Below, piece by piece: positions 44,047 to 53,339 of a stretch of 59,977 bases of DNA. The notes beneath the pieces were generated by a model. That model did not search any database, was not told where the DNA came from, and saw only the letters and a program-made list of their open reading frames with translations. Both the position numbers and the translations under genes were made by a program. Within the stretch, counting starts at the first letter, position 1; each line of letters opens with the position of its first letter. Origin of the DNA: an uncultured Chthonomonas sp. (GTDB taxonomy: Bacteria > Armatimonadota > Chthonomonadetes > Chthonomonadales > Chthonomonadaceae); contig CAIONQ010000003.1 of NCBI GenBank assembly GCA_903859705.1, forward strand, positions 1 to 59,977, given 5' to 3'.

Positions 44047-46752
44047 TCAGCGGATCGTTACAAAATCGGTGTGGTTAAACAGAACCAGTATCAGGTTCAT
44101 ACGGCGGCGTTCGAGAGAAGGTTGTTCGGCAGCATTCAGGCTTGCTTGCTTAACTCCAGAGGTTGGTTGTACACCCTTCTCCAGAAATTCGGTACATAGC
44201 CTGCGCTCTTCCACCGAGGGCTGCCGTGCAAGCACCGCAAGGCTTGCCTTCTCTACAAACTGTGCAGGGGTTAGGGCCAGAGTTGGATCGAGGCGCTTAG
44301 CCAGGGCTGTTGCTTCGCCTATAGCAATTTCGCTGTTTGCCAGCGCCAACGCCTGTTGAGGCATTACGCTTGGCTTGCGCGCATAGCACTCTGAAACGCT
44401 TGGGCCATCGAAGATACTTAAGAACTCCACCTGTTTTTCGGCCGCAGATTGCAGATACAGGCTGCGCCGCCTGGATTTGAGGCCCTGCATGTGGTCTACT
44501 TCCGGGCCACCTCGCATCTCATCCAGATCGCCTGAGGCGTAGAGAATGTTATCCCTAACAAGCTCCGCCTCCATCCGTCGGGATGGCATACGCCACAGGT
44601 ACACGTTGTCTGGATCACGCTTGAGTGAAACCGGATCCGCCGTGGAAGCCATGCGGTAGGCACGGCTGGTTACAATCAGCCTGTGAAGAGGCTTCATACG
44701 CCAGTTGCTGCTCATTAGCTCGCTGGCCAGCCAGTCCAGAAGTTCCGGGTGCGAGGGCTTTCTGCCGTTGGCTCCAAAGTCATCCACACTGGGCACAATG
44801 CCGGTTCCGAAGTGGCGCATCCAGATCTGATTTGCTGCAACGCGCGCCGTTAACGGATTTTCTCGCGATGCAAGCCAGTTGGCGAATGCCGTTCGCCTGC
44901 CAGTGCTGGTAGCGGGGTAGGTGGTTGCAACGCGCGGTCTGAAGTCGGTTCCTGGCTTCGCATCCAGTGCTGCGCGGGCGGTTCGCAGTGCGGTTTCCGC
45001 TTTGGCAACGGCCTCATCGGCAACTTTGCGGGCGGCAGCCAGGGCCGCGTGGTTGGCCGCTTTTTCCCCGGCGTTTGTATCGGCGGCAGCAGCGGCTGTG
45101 GCTGCACTCCGGGCACGGATTAGGGCCAGTACATTGGCGGCAACATCGGCCTGCTTCTGTGCCTTTGAGGCTGCCGTTGCTGCCAGCTTCCACTCCTGCG
45201 AGGTTTTGCCTGCTGGCAGCTCTTCTGCCTTTTCGGCATCCAGCACCGCTTCAAGTGCAGTCTGTGCTGCGTGGGCGTTCTTTACTGCCGCAAGCTTTTC
45301 GTTAAGATTGCCACCGGGCTGTGTCAGCTTATCTTCTGCATCGCGTATCGCCAGATCGGCAGCATCACGGGCCTCGGCAATTACAAAGCCGCGCCTGTCT
45401 GGATTAACGGCAAGCTGCGGAAGCGCTACCGGTGTTACCTTAAAGCTGCCACCGAAAACAGCGGGCACACCGGGAGCCATTGGCCGAGATTTATCCGGAT
45501 TGCGCTCATCACCGCGCACAAAGAAGTAGGTTGTTGCTTTGGGGTCGGCATCAAATGCGTGCACAAGCCCGTCCTTGGTCACATCTGGCTGGCCGGGCAC
45601 GCGGTCGGTTCTAACATTGTGCGGTTCAAACACGGCCCTAACGCGGTAGTACTCGTCCTGCGTAATTGGGTCGTACATATGGTTATGGCACTTGGCGCAG
45701 CCCAGCGTAACCCCCATAAAGGCGCGGCCCGTGTGGTTCAGCAGGTCGTCCATCCACTGTTCGCGGCTAAGCAGCTTAAAGTTACGCACCAGGTAGCCGG
45801 TTGCTCGCAGGGCGGTAGGGTCTTCCGGAGCTATCTCATCGGCGGCAAGCATCTCCCGCACCATCTGATCGTAGCCCTTATCCTGGTTCAGGCTGTCTAC
45901 AATCCAATCTCTCCAGCGCCAGATAAATGGCTTGCTGTCTCTAATCTGGTTTCCATCCGCCCAGCCAGCCCAATCGCTATAGCGCCAAACATCCATCCAG
46001 TGTCTGCCCCAGCGCTCACCATAGCGTTGGCTGCTGAGCAGTGTATCTACGGTACGCTCGTAGGCATCTGGCCGGGTTTCTGCCATAAACGCGGCTGTTT
46101 CGACAGGGGTGGGCTGTAGGCCGGTCAGGTCCAGATAAACCCTCCGAAGCAGCGTCTGTTTATCTGCTTCTGGCCGAGCAACAAGGTTGTGCTGGAGCCT
46201 GGCGGATGACAGGAATGCATCTACCGGGTTGGTGATGCCGAGCGGAGTGGGAGTTCTCGGGAGTGTGGGCCTTGTTACCGGCTCAAATGGCCGCCACCGA
46301 TACTCGGCAAGGTACCGGCTAAGTCGAAGTTTCAGGCTGGCGGCGGTCTTCAGTTGGGCTGCGTTGGGGTGCTCTGTTGCGTTACCCGGGCCCGTGCCCA
46401 GCAGTATTTCGGTGAGATTATCGATGCCATCATGGTCGGCATCTTCTGTGGCGATGCGCTGCATTCTGGAGGCGATATCTGCGCGCAGCCCCTGTTTGCG
46501 CATCTCCTCACCAGCCTGCGCCAGGCGTTTGCCAAAGGAGTTGTGTGGGAACTCTGCAAGGCTGGTGGGCAGGTGTGAATAGGTGGAAGACTGATGGCAG
46601 GTGCCGCAGCTATTAAGCGCCTCGGGCAGAAACCGCCCGAAGTAGGCGGTAAAAGCATTCTTATTTGCAGGCGTTGCCCCGGCTGCCATGCTTAACATCA
46701 GCACCACGGCCGATAGCACCATTAGCCTCAGGCTTGCTTGTATCATCCGCAT
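44047..46752 (-). CDS. DUF1549/DUF1553 protein with heme sites, Ca-binding loop and Ala-rich coiled coil
   Basis: 901 residues. The signal peptide ends at SMAAGATP. CGTCH (about residues 49-53) is followed by an EF-hand/TSP3-like loop DADHDGIDNLTEILLGT (about 104-120), then DUF1549 with CAKCHNHMYDP near residue 353. Residues about 455-625 are an Ala/Glu/Lys-rich coiled-coil insertion (AATAASKAQKQADVAANVL). DUF1553 follows (NWLASRENPLTARVAANQIW). The protein at 1848-4439 has a much shorter linker and no Ca loop. It is predicted periplasmic, and is cotranscribed with the DUF1501 gene. Confidence 0.9.
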   Translation of the reverse strand: MRMIQASLRLMVLSAVVLMLSMAAGATPANKNAFTAYFGRFLPEALNSCGTCHQSSTYSHLPTSLAEFPHNSFGKRLAQAGEEMRKQGLRADIASRMQRIATEDADHDGIDNLTEILLGTGPGNATEHPNAAQLKTAASLKLRLSRYLAEYRWRPFEPVTRPTLPRTPTPLGITNPVDAFLSSARLQHNLVARPEADKQTLLRRVYLDLTGLQPTPVETAAFMAETRPDAYERTVDTLLSSQRYGERWGRHWMDVWRYSDWAGWADGNQIRDSKPFIWRWRDWIVDSLNQDKGYDQMVREMLAADEIAPEDPTALRATGYLVRNFKLLSREQWMDDLLNHTGRAFMGVTLGCAKCHNHMYDPITQDEYYRVRAVFEPHNVRTDRVPGQPDVTKDGLVHAFDADPKATTYFFVRGDERNPDKSRPMAPGVPAVFGGSFKVTPVALPQLAVNPDRRGFVIAEARDAADLAIRDAEDKLTQPGGNLNEKLAAVKNAHAAQTALEAVLDAEKAEELPAGKTSQEWKLAATAASKAQKQADVAANVLALIRARSAATAAAAADTNAGEKAANHAALAAARKVADEAVAKAETALRTARAALDAKPGTDFRPRVATTYPATSTGRRTAFANWLASRENPLTARVAANQIWMRHFGTGIVPSVDDFGANGRKPSHPELLDWLASELMSSNWRMKPLHRLIVTSRAYRMASTADPVSLKRDPDNVYLWRMPSRRMEAELVRDNILYASGDLDEMRGGPEVDHMQGLKSRRRSLYLQSAAEKQVEFLSIFDGPSVSECYARKPSVMPQQALALANSEIAIGEATALAKRLDPTLALTPAQFVEKASLAVLARQPSVEERRLCTEFLEKGVQPTSGVKQASLNAAEQPSLERRRMNLILVLFNHTDFVTIR

Positions 46753-46890
46753 TGATCAAATTACTCCATAGAAACAGCCTACCACAGCACATAGCCAACA
46801 ACAACACTCTGTGTGGGGGCAATTATAGGCTTGGGAGGGAAGGTTGTCAAGGTGAGCAAAGCGCATCCAGCAGCTTTCCCCCGTTCCCTC

Positions 46891-48534
46891 TTACCTCTGG
46901 CCGCTTCCCTTCCTCTGCCCAATCACAATCGGCACGTATCCCACTTCCATGCCTTTCGGTGGTTTTACAATCAAACCCGGGTCCAGTTTTACCAGCGATC
47001 CTGCGGTTGGGGGCTGCATGTACTCCTTATCAATGGTCCAGCGGGAATGTACCTGTTCCACAAGTTTCTGCAGGCGCTGCCTGGTGCGTGCATCCCAGTG
47101 ATACTGTTGAAACACGGGCTGATCTATAAACCGATACCAGGCGTAAGTTACTTCGGAGCCATCTGCAAGGGCTACGGTAATGGTTTTACTTCTGGGGCCA
47201 GGAGTTGTCCATGCGAGAGAAACGGGCGTTACATAGTTGTTGCCGCTTGCAGAAACCTTAAAGCTCTGGGTGCTCAGGGTTGTTTCGGCGGGCACAGCAT
47301 CTTTTGCAATAGGTATCCAGTTTTTGCCGTCCTGCCGGAAGTACTCGGGAAACTCCCCGGGCTTTGTAACGGTGTTGGGGAACCACTCCATGCCCCAGCG
47401 GTTGCCATCAAACACCCGGGTTAAGCACACTTTGTCCACATCGTTGATGGGGGCGCTTTCCTGATCGTAGCGGGTTGGGCTGGTGCTTAAATCTGGCTTC
47501 CATTGGCCATCGGCGCTAAACTTTCCGCTGCATGCCTTGCCAGCATCACGCCACTGTTTTACGGCATCGTAAAGTGCAGACTTGGAGTAGTAGGTAACAT
47601 CCTGAACAAGCACGGCTTTGCCGTCGCCATCCACGGGGAAGTGCAGTTTTGGAATTCGGGAGTAGACTACGCCTTTTGAATCCTGAGATACAAACCGGGG
47701 CACAGTATTTATCTCAATGGCGCCGCCGCCAATTATCCCGGACCGGGCATCCAGACCACGCCCAAACAGAAAGGGATCTTTAAACAGAGACCCGATTTTG
47801 CTCCAGGTTTGTGGCACATAAAATGCGATGGGGCCTTTGAAGTTGAAAGCGTTCAGAAAGCAGGTCCAGCTCTGATCCCCGGTGGGCAAATCGCCCGTTT
47901 CTGCCTCTGTAAACGGCAGTGCCAGCCAGGAGTAACCCAGAAACTGCCCCTCTTTACGATCCTGAAAGGGCAGGCCATCCGGCGGAATAAGCAGGCGGTT
48001 GCTCAGCTGCGCAATGCCGAGCCTGTTATCTGGCAGGGACTTATCGCTGTAAAAGAACGACCACCCCGGCGAACCCACCTCATAATCGTAACACTGCGGG
48101 GTGGCATTCATACTGAACTTGGGTCCGCCATACCGAAAGTGATTGCCAGCCCAGTAGCCCAGCCCACCTTCCACGGTTTGGAACACAGAATCCCAGGTGG
48201 GTCCGCGCTCTTTCCAGGTGCGTGCCAGGGTGCCCTCCGGCGCCAGTGGGTGATTCTTATTGTCCCGGTTATCTGGCAAAATCCAACAGCCTGGCAGCCC
48301 AATCTGAAAGCCTGCCAGGGGCTGATCAATGAGAGACCAAACCGCGGAATAAAACCCGATGCCAGCATTGAAGTTGGATTTTTGAGGCGCCTGCTGAGTG
48401 TTGTAGCTTATGTACCCATGCAGCCCATCCTGCCGCAGCGAAACCTTACCGCTGGCATCCTGAGCTGCAGCAGGCACAGCGCTAAACGCACAAAGCAGAG
48501 GCAAATAGGGCAGAAACTGGCGTGGGGTTAACAT
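46891..48534 (-). CDS. large secreted protein, family not recognised
   Basis: 547 residues. The signal peptide is FLPYLPLLCAFSAVPAAAQ. The mature chain is rich in Trp, Gly and aromatic residues and in beta strands (GLGYWAGNHFRYGGPKFSMNAT, WSFFYSDKSLPDNRLGIAQL), which suggests a carbohydrate-related or all-beta surface protein. No catalytic motif can be assigned. It lies 138 nt upstream of the DUF1549 gene on the same strand and may be the first gene of that unit. Confidence 0.75.
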   Translation of the reverse strand: MLTPRQFLPYLPLLCAFSAVPAAAQDASGKVSLRQDGLHGYISYNTQQAPQKSNFNAGIGFYSAVWSLIDQPLAGFQIGLPGCWILPDNRDNKNHPLAPEGTLARTWKERGPTWDSVFQTVEGGLGYWAGNHFRYGGPKFSMNATPQCYDYEVGSPGWSFFYSDKSLPDNRLGIAQLSNRLLIPPDGLPFQDRKEGQFLGYSWLALPFTEAETGDLPTGDQSWTCFLNAFNFKGPIAFYVPQTWSKIGSLFKDPFLFGRGLDARSGIIGGGAIEINTVPRFVSQDSKGVVYSRIPKLHFPVDGDGKAVLVQDVTYYSKSALYDAVKQWRDAGKACSGKFSADGQWKPDLSTSPTRYDQESAPINDVDKVCLTRVFDGNRWGMEWFPNTVTKPGEFPEYFRQDGKNWIPIAKDAVPAETTLSTQSFKVSASGNNYVTPVSLAWTTPGPRSKTITVALADGSEVTYAWYRFIDQPVFQQYHWDARTRQRLQKLVEQVHSRWTIDKEYMQPPTAGSLVKLDPGLIVKPPKGMEVGYVPIVIGQRKGSGQR

Positions 48535-48677
48535 AGGGCTCCTTAACGGATCTGGATATGTGTTGCAGATTGGCCATTTGTAAACAAATAACCTTGCGAA
48601 GTGATACGAAGCAAGAATTTAACCCGCAGGTGTGGAAAGGTGACCCATAGATACTCTCCCTTTAAAAGGATGCCGAA

Positions 48678-50189
48678 ATGCCCGCAGATGCCGTTATGCC
48701 CGCCGCCCAGTTGCTCACCGATGAGCAGGTGCGTACCTTTATAACTGATGGATACATGCAGCTAAACTGCGGAGTATCTGCCGAGGTCAACGAGTGCATC
48801 TACAACAAGCTGCAGTACATTCTGCACCAGGAGGGCAACCCCGGCAACAACATTCTGGCTGCCGTGCCAGAGATGTACCAGGTACTGAACAGCCCAGCCA
48901 TAAAAGGGGCGTTGGCGAGCCTGCTGGGGCCAGATTATGTGCTGCACCCACACCGGTTTGTGCACAATATTGAGCCCGCCGAACGCGATGAAGAGGGCGT
49001 GCACATCGGCAAGGGTTCTGCCAGCTTTGTTGGCTGGCATCAGGATAGTCACAGCCCGTTGGCTCGGCCGCGCCACCACAACTTGCGCTATGCCATGCTA
49101 CTGTACTATCCGCAGGATACCCCGATTGAGATGGGGCCAACCCAGGTAATCCCGGCCACGCAGTACAACGGTGGCATTGCAGATGAGGACAAGGCTCGCG
49201 GATTTCAGGCTCCTGGCCCCGCCGGAACCTGTACTATTGTGCATTTCGATATCGTTCACGGTGGCTCCATGAACCTGGCGGATAGAACCCGGCACATGGC
49301 GAAGTTTGTGTTTGCCAGGGTATCGGAGCCAACCGCCCCTTCCTGGAACTGCACAGAAGATGGTTGGCATGCCCCGGAAAACCACCGGGCACCTGCCGAT
49401 TTAAGCGGTGTGTGGGAAAACCAGTGGAACTGGATGGTGGGCAAGCCGGAGCGCCAGGTAAGCACTGTGCGCTCTGGCAAACAATCCATTCAAGAGCTGA
49501 TTGAGGGTTGGAACACCGATGGGGCAACGCGCCTCCGCAGCATCTACAGGCTTGCTGCTATTGGGGAGCCAGCGGTGGCGCCGCTGTGTGCAGAGCTGGC
49601 ACGCCACACCGAAAGCCCGTGGACCGAAAGTGCGATTGTTATGGAGAATGCGGCCTATGCATTGGCCGCGCTCGGAACTGCGGCGGTTCCTGCCCTCGCG
49701 GAGTTGCTTACTCACCCCAACGATTGGGTAAAGATCAACGCACTGTTCGCTCTGGGCGAAATTGGCACACGGGCGAGGGATGCCGTGCCCGCCGTCGTCA
49801 ACTGCCTGCAGCATGCAAACCATCATGTGGTGCGCACCGCGCTGGATGCCCTGGGGCAGATGCATGCGGCAGAAATGGCACTGCCACAAATTCGAAGCCT
49901 GCTAACCAAAAGCAACCCGAACTGGCAGGAGCCCCTTTACCGCAAATGGACCGGCGAGAACCAGGTGCGCCTGAACGCCACCATGGCCCTGCTGCGTACC
50001 CCACATCCTTCCGATGAAGTGCTGCAGATAATCGCCGCATCGCTGAATGATCCATGTGGATGTGTGGGCGGCTTCGGGGTGGAGGCCTTGCTGCGCAACC
50101 CCACAATGGAAGGACTATCCGCTGCGCTTGATTATCTGATGGCGCACCGCTGGGATAACTCTCTGAACCGTGGGATACGCACCTATTAG
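48678..50189 (+). CDS. fusion of phytanoyl-CoA dioxygenase-like domain and HEAT repeats
   Basis: 503 residues. Residues 15-260 are a PhyH-type Fe(II)/2-oxoglutarate oxygenase: HxD is His121-Gln-Asp123 in GWHQDSHSPLARP and the distal His194 lies in FDIVHGGSMN, with a downstream Arg in LADRTRH. Residues about 275-500 are HEAT-like helical repeats (AIGEPAVAPLCAELARH, ALGTAAVPALAELLTHPNDWVKINALFALGEIG, ARDAVPAVVNCLQHANHHVVRTALDALGQM). The repeats likely bind a protein substrate or partner. No signal peptide. A PhyH gene without repeats lies at 9751-10578. Confidence 0.87.
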   Translation: MPADAVMPAAQLLTDEQVRTFITDGYMQLNCGVSAEVNECIYNKLQYILHQEGNPGNNILAAVPEMYQVLNSPAIKGALASLLGPDYVLHPHRFVHNIEPAERDEEGVHIGKGSASFVGWHQDSHSPLARPRHHNLRYAMLLYYPQDTPIEMGPTQVIPATQYNGGIADEDKARGFQAPGPAGTCTIVHFDIVHGGSMNLADRTRHMAKFVFARVSEPTAPSWNCTEDGWHAPENHRAPADLSGVWENQWNWMVGKPERQVSTVRSGKQSIQELIEGWNTDGATRLRSIYRLAAIGEPAVAPLCAELARHTESPWTESAIVMENAAYALAALGTAAVPALAELLTHPNDWVKINALFALGEIGTRARDAVPAVVNCLQHANHHVVRTALDALGQMHAAEMALPQIRSLLTKSNPNWQEPLYRKWTGENQVRLNATMALLRTPHPSDEVLQIIAASLNDPCGCVGGFGVEALLRNPTMEGLSAALDYLMAHRWDNSLNRGIRTY

Positions 50190-50208
50190 TTTTGTGTGAG
50201 TGCCTATG

Positions 50209-51798
50209 CTAACCGCAGGAGCAGCCAGATCCGCATTTACGTTTGGCAGCCAGCCGTTGCTCAATTTTGAGAGAAGTAGGCGTAATCGATAATCCACCCA
50301 GGGCGGTGCAGCGCACCTCTCGTGGCATCTGGTTGCCCACGCGTTTGGCAGTCTCTACCACCTCATCAAAAGGAATTACCTGATCGAAGCCGGCGAGTGC
50401 CATGTTGGCGCAGCTAAGTGCGTTGGCAGCTGCCATCACATTTTTGCCAAGGCAGGGTGCTTCCACTCGGCTGGCTATCGGATCGCAGATAAGGCCAATC
50501 ATGCTTTGCAGCGCCATAGAGGCAGCTGCCAGTGCCTGCTTCAGGGTTCCACCTGCCAGGGTAACCAGGCCGGCTGCGGCCATTGCAGAAGCGGCGCCGC
50601 CTTCCGCCTGGCATCCGCCAACTTCGGCGGCAAAGGTCCAGGCGGTGGCAATAAAAGTGCCAATGAGGCCGCTTGCCAGAATAGCGCGTGCCATCTCGGT
50701 TTCACCAAGGCCCATCTCTTCTGCCATGGCAATAACGGCACCGGGAAGGGCGGCACAGGCACCGGCAGTGGGCATGGCAACGATAACGCCCATGGAGCTT
50801 TTGACCTCCATGAGGGCCGTAACATATAGAATGATGCGGTTAAGCGGACCGGCGCTCAGCAGCTTGCCGGCCAGCATCAGGCGTTGAAACTCTCCGGATT
50901 GATGCCCCAGCACTCTATCCTCATAGCTTGTGCCTTCTATTCCCCGGGCAATCGAGCGGCGGAGGATGCGCACAATCTCCACCATCTTCGCTTCGGCTTC
51001 GGCAGGGGTAAGGCCGCCACGGGCGCACTCATAGCCAACGGCATGCTGCCACAGGGGGGTATCGGCACCGTTATCAAAAGCCAGCAGTGAGGCGCAATCG
51101 GTAAACGGCACACAGGTATCTTTGCGCGATAGCACGGGCAGCACCGGCCCAATGTTCTTAATCCACTGCAGAGAGAAATCGGCGTGCAGGGCATCCAGCA
51201 GATCCTGTGGTAAAAACTCCTGCGCCTTAACCTCCACCAGGCAAAGCTCACCCATTAAATGCAGCAGCACGGCATCCGCAACAAAGTTGGCTGCAATACG
51301 GCTGCGTAGCGCCTCGCCATCGCCATCGCCTGAGGTCAGCAGGAGCGTTTCAAAGTAATCGCCGGCCAGCGAGATGGCAAAGCCATCAATCTCCAGAACC
51401 TCCATAATGCCGCCACCGGTAGAGATGGCGCGTACAAAATGGCTTTCCTGCGCATTACTCACGGTTAAACGATAGGTATTTGGGTGGGGATCGCCAGTAT
51501 CCACCGTTTCAATACGGATAGAAGCGCCAGTATCCCGAAGAGCTTGCATTGCACCGGGCAGGCGTTCATCAGCGGCATCCCAGCCCATAAGGCCACCGAA
51601 CAGGCCCATATCCGAGCCCTGTGTATCGTGGGTGGTTGGCAGCGAACCATTGCGATCAAACTCAATCAGCACATCGGTAATAGGAGCATCCATGAGGTCT
51701 CGCGCGACTCGGCCAATACGCAGTGCGGCCGCACAGTGCGAGCTGGAGGGGCCGCGCATCACTGGCCCAATAACATCATTAAAAATGCTGACTATCAT
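50209..51798 (-). CDS. sdaA: L-serine dehydratase, single-chain iron-sulfur type
   Basis: 529 residues from ATG at 51798 with AGGAGA upstream; the frame continues 18 codons further, into a repeat. It converts L-serine to pyruvate and ammonia with a [4Fe-4S] cluster, in the cytoplasm. The beta domain opens with DVIGPVMRGPSSSHCAAALRIGR. The alpha domain has MPTAGACAALPGAVIAM, EVGGCQAEGGAASAMAAAG and CDPIASRVEAPCLGKN, which supply cluster cysteines. The C-terminus ends KRKCGSGCSCG, a Cys-rich tail that I do not know from the family. A repeat element lies 12 nt upstream of the start codon. Confidence 0.92.
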   Translation of the reverse strand: MIVSIFNDVIGPVMRGPSSSHCAAALRIGRVARDLMDAPITDVLIEFDRNGSLPTTHDTQGSDMGLFGGLMGWDAADERLPGAMQALRDTGASIRIETVDTGDPHPNTYRLTVSNAQESHFVRAISTGGGIMEVLEIDGFAISLAGDYFETLLLTSGDGDGEALRSRIAANFVADAVLLHLMGELCLVEVKAQEFLPQDLLDALHADFSLQWIKNIGPVLPVLSRKDTCVPFTDCASLLAFDNGADTPLWQHAVGYECARGGLTPAEAEAKMVEIVRILRRSIARGIEGTSYEDRVLGHQSGEFQRLMLAGKLLSAGPLNRIILYVTALMEVKSSMGVIVAMPTAGACAALPGAVIAMAEEMGLGETEMARAILASGLIGTFIATAWTFAAEVGGCQAEGGAASAMAAAGLVTLAGGTLKQALAAASMALQSMIGLICDPIASRVEAPCLGKNVMAAANALSCANMALAGFDQVIPFDEVVETAKRVGNQMPREVRCTALGGLSITPTSLKIEQRLAAKRKCGSGCSCG

Positions 51799-51810
51799 AC
51801 GTCTCCTGAA

Positions 51811-51854
51811 CTTGCAGACCAATGTAGGGGCGCCGCTTTGCCGCGCCCGCAAGC
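51811..51854. repeat. R1 repeat, copy A (partial)
   Basis: The 44-nt head of R1 (CAGACCAATGTAGGGGCGCC...GCGCCCGCAAGC, self-complementary GGGCG/CGCCC arms) in the sdaA leader, 13 nt from its start codon. Confidence 0.85.
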
Positions 51855-51963
51855 TCTTGCCGAAGTGTAATTACTGTAACTATTATGCGGAAGATATCGC
51901 GTCAATTCTACATGAGTCTCAGGGCTGCCCACCCGAACCGGCGAGAAAGGGAGGAGCAAGCGC

Positions 51964-52125
51964 AGCTGGGTAGGAATTGCTCTTGTGTACAAGCTTGCAT
52001 ACCAATGTAGGGGCGCCGCTTTGCCGCGCCCGCAAGCGTCAAGAACTCGGCATCCTACCGGCAGGCGGCATTTCACCCTGTCTCCTGACCCCCGACTCCT
52101 AACCCCGCCCAGTTCTCTCCTGCGC
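51964..52125. repeat. R1 repeat, copy B
   Basis: A 162-bp unit: AGCTGGGTAGGAATTGCTCT tail-like start, the GTAGGGGCGCCGCTTTGCCG hairpin head, then GGCGGCATTTCACCCTGTCT and the CCGACTCCTAACCCCGCC segment. It is directly followed by copy C. Confidence 0.85.
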
Positions 52126-52304
52126 AGCTGGGTAGGAATTGCTCTTGTGTACAAGCTTGCAGATCAATGTAGGGGCGCCGCTTTGCCGCGCCCGCAAGCG
52201 TCAAGAACTCAGCATACTACCGGGAGGCGGCATTTCACCCTGTCTCCTGACCCCCGACTCCTGGCCCCGCCAATTCTCTCCTGCGCAGCGCGGTAGAAAT
52301 TGCT
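52126..52304. repeat. R1 repeat, copy C
   Basis: In tandem with copy B at a period of 162 bp, about 90 percent identical by eye. The next unit begins at 52286 but breaks off after about 20 nt. Confidence 0.8.
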
Positions 52305-52440
52305 CTTCATATTCTTCCAGCCACCCGCCCAACGGTATAGCTTCCGCACAACTTCCTCTCCACGCGAGGAACGAGCTAAGTGGAGAGGCAAGGAGAGGCC
52401 CAACAGTTACGAGTTAATAACAGCTATCTACGATAAATAT

Positions 52441-52605
52441 CGCATTGCAGACCAATGTAGGGGCGCCGCTTTGCCGCGCCCGCAAGCGTCCATCCCGAGG
52501 CCAGCATACTACCGGGAGGCGGCATTTCACCCTGTCTCCTGACCCCCGACTCCTAACCCCGCCAACTCTCTCCTGCTTAGCGCGGTAGGAATTGCCTTTC
52601 ATAAA
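52441..52605. repeat. R1 repeat, copy D
   Basis: A full R1 head and body after a 136-nt unrelated insert. It carries the variant GCAAGCGTCCATCCCGAGGC, also seen at 52930-52950. Confidence 0.8.
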
Positions 52606-52625
52606 CATCAGCAAGCGCAGCCATC

Positions 52626-52740
52626 GGCGACCTGCCGATAAAGCACAAGCAAAGTGGAAAAAGACTACCTGCGCTGTAACTTCGAGCCTGCGAGGGGTGT
52701 ATAACAGCGCCAGCAATCACAAAGTTAATTTGGAGAGGAG
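52626..52740 (+). repeat. left copy of diverged direct repeat DR-a
   Basis: Aligns without gaps, within 1-2 nt, to 57388-57500 (offset about 4761). Shared words include GGCGA-CTGCCG-TAAA, CGAGC-TGCGAG-GG-GTAT-ACAGCGCC and a GAGGAG end. Confidence 0.6.
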
Positions 52741-52800
52741 CCGGAGGTGAGGTGGGTAATAGTGCCGGAAAACCTGCGCCCGCTCCAAACCTCTGGTTCT

Positions 52801-52931
52801 GTCGAATGAAAGCTGTGCTTACGCCACAGGTAGCTTGAGCGGATCCGTCTCCCTCTTCGGTGCATCTCTTCGCGTTCTTTGCATTTCCTTAGCGCGACAA
52901 AGGCATTTCAGACCGTGGCTGTGCTTGAGCC
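52801..52931 (+). repeat. R2 repeat, left flanking copy (DR-b)
   Basis: About 130 bp: starts GTCGAATGAAAGCTGTGCTT, contains TTCGCGTTCTTTGCATTTCC and GGCTGTGCTTGAGCC. It matches 57733-57862 in the same orientation. Confidence 0.8.
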
Positions 52932-53339
52932 CGCAAGCGTCCATACCGAGGCCAGCACCCATCCGGCGGGCCCGTGCATTGAGTCCTCTCCCCACGAGCT
53001 TGCGAGCAAATGTGGGATTGTTAACCTGGTTCGAAGCGGGGGGCGCACACATCCAGCAAGTTTCGTCTATATCCGTGCATTACAACCTATCAACGCAATG
53101 GCGCTGACCACCCAGAACCAACTACCGACCTTCAGCGTCACAAGATAGCTCCCCGCACCTCTGTGGGCTCCTCGCGCGATCTCAAAACCTACCGGGTCCC
53201 CACTCGCATACATCCATAGTTCGCCTACGGTGCGGATTTGGGGATTGAGTGATGGGGGAATGTGCGCCTCTGAGCGAGAGAAATGCAAGCGCCTCAGGCA
53301 GACCTAAGGGAAGCCGGATGGACCGCACCCTTTCTGATA

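Larger units (their letters stand above)
51855..53339. other. gene-poor repeat field, left
   Basis: 1.5 kb with no credible coding frame; every frame here is made of repeat modules. It contains R1 copies B, C and D, an inverted repeat CCTCTCCAC/GTGGAGAGG (52355-52363 with 52380-52388), the left direct repeats and an R2 copy. 52932-53339 shows nothing recognisable besides short shared words. Confidence 0.7.

Noticed and set aside
45271-46119. 282-codon plus-strand frame
   Set aside because: Antisense of the second DUF1549/DUF1553 gene, no recognisable motif.
47809-48531. 240-codon plus-strand frame
   Set aside because: Antisense of the secreted 547-residue protein, no start signal; the opposite strand has a clean signal peptide.
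52801-53300. Several short open frames on both strands around the R2 copy
   Set aside because: They recur wherever R2 recurs and are repeat-derived translations without ribosome sites.
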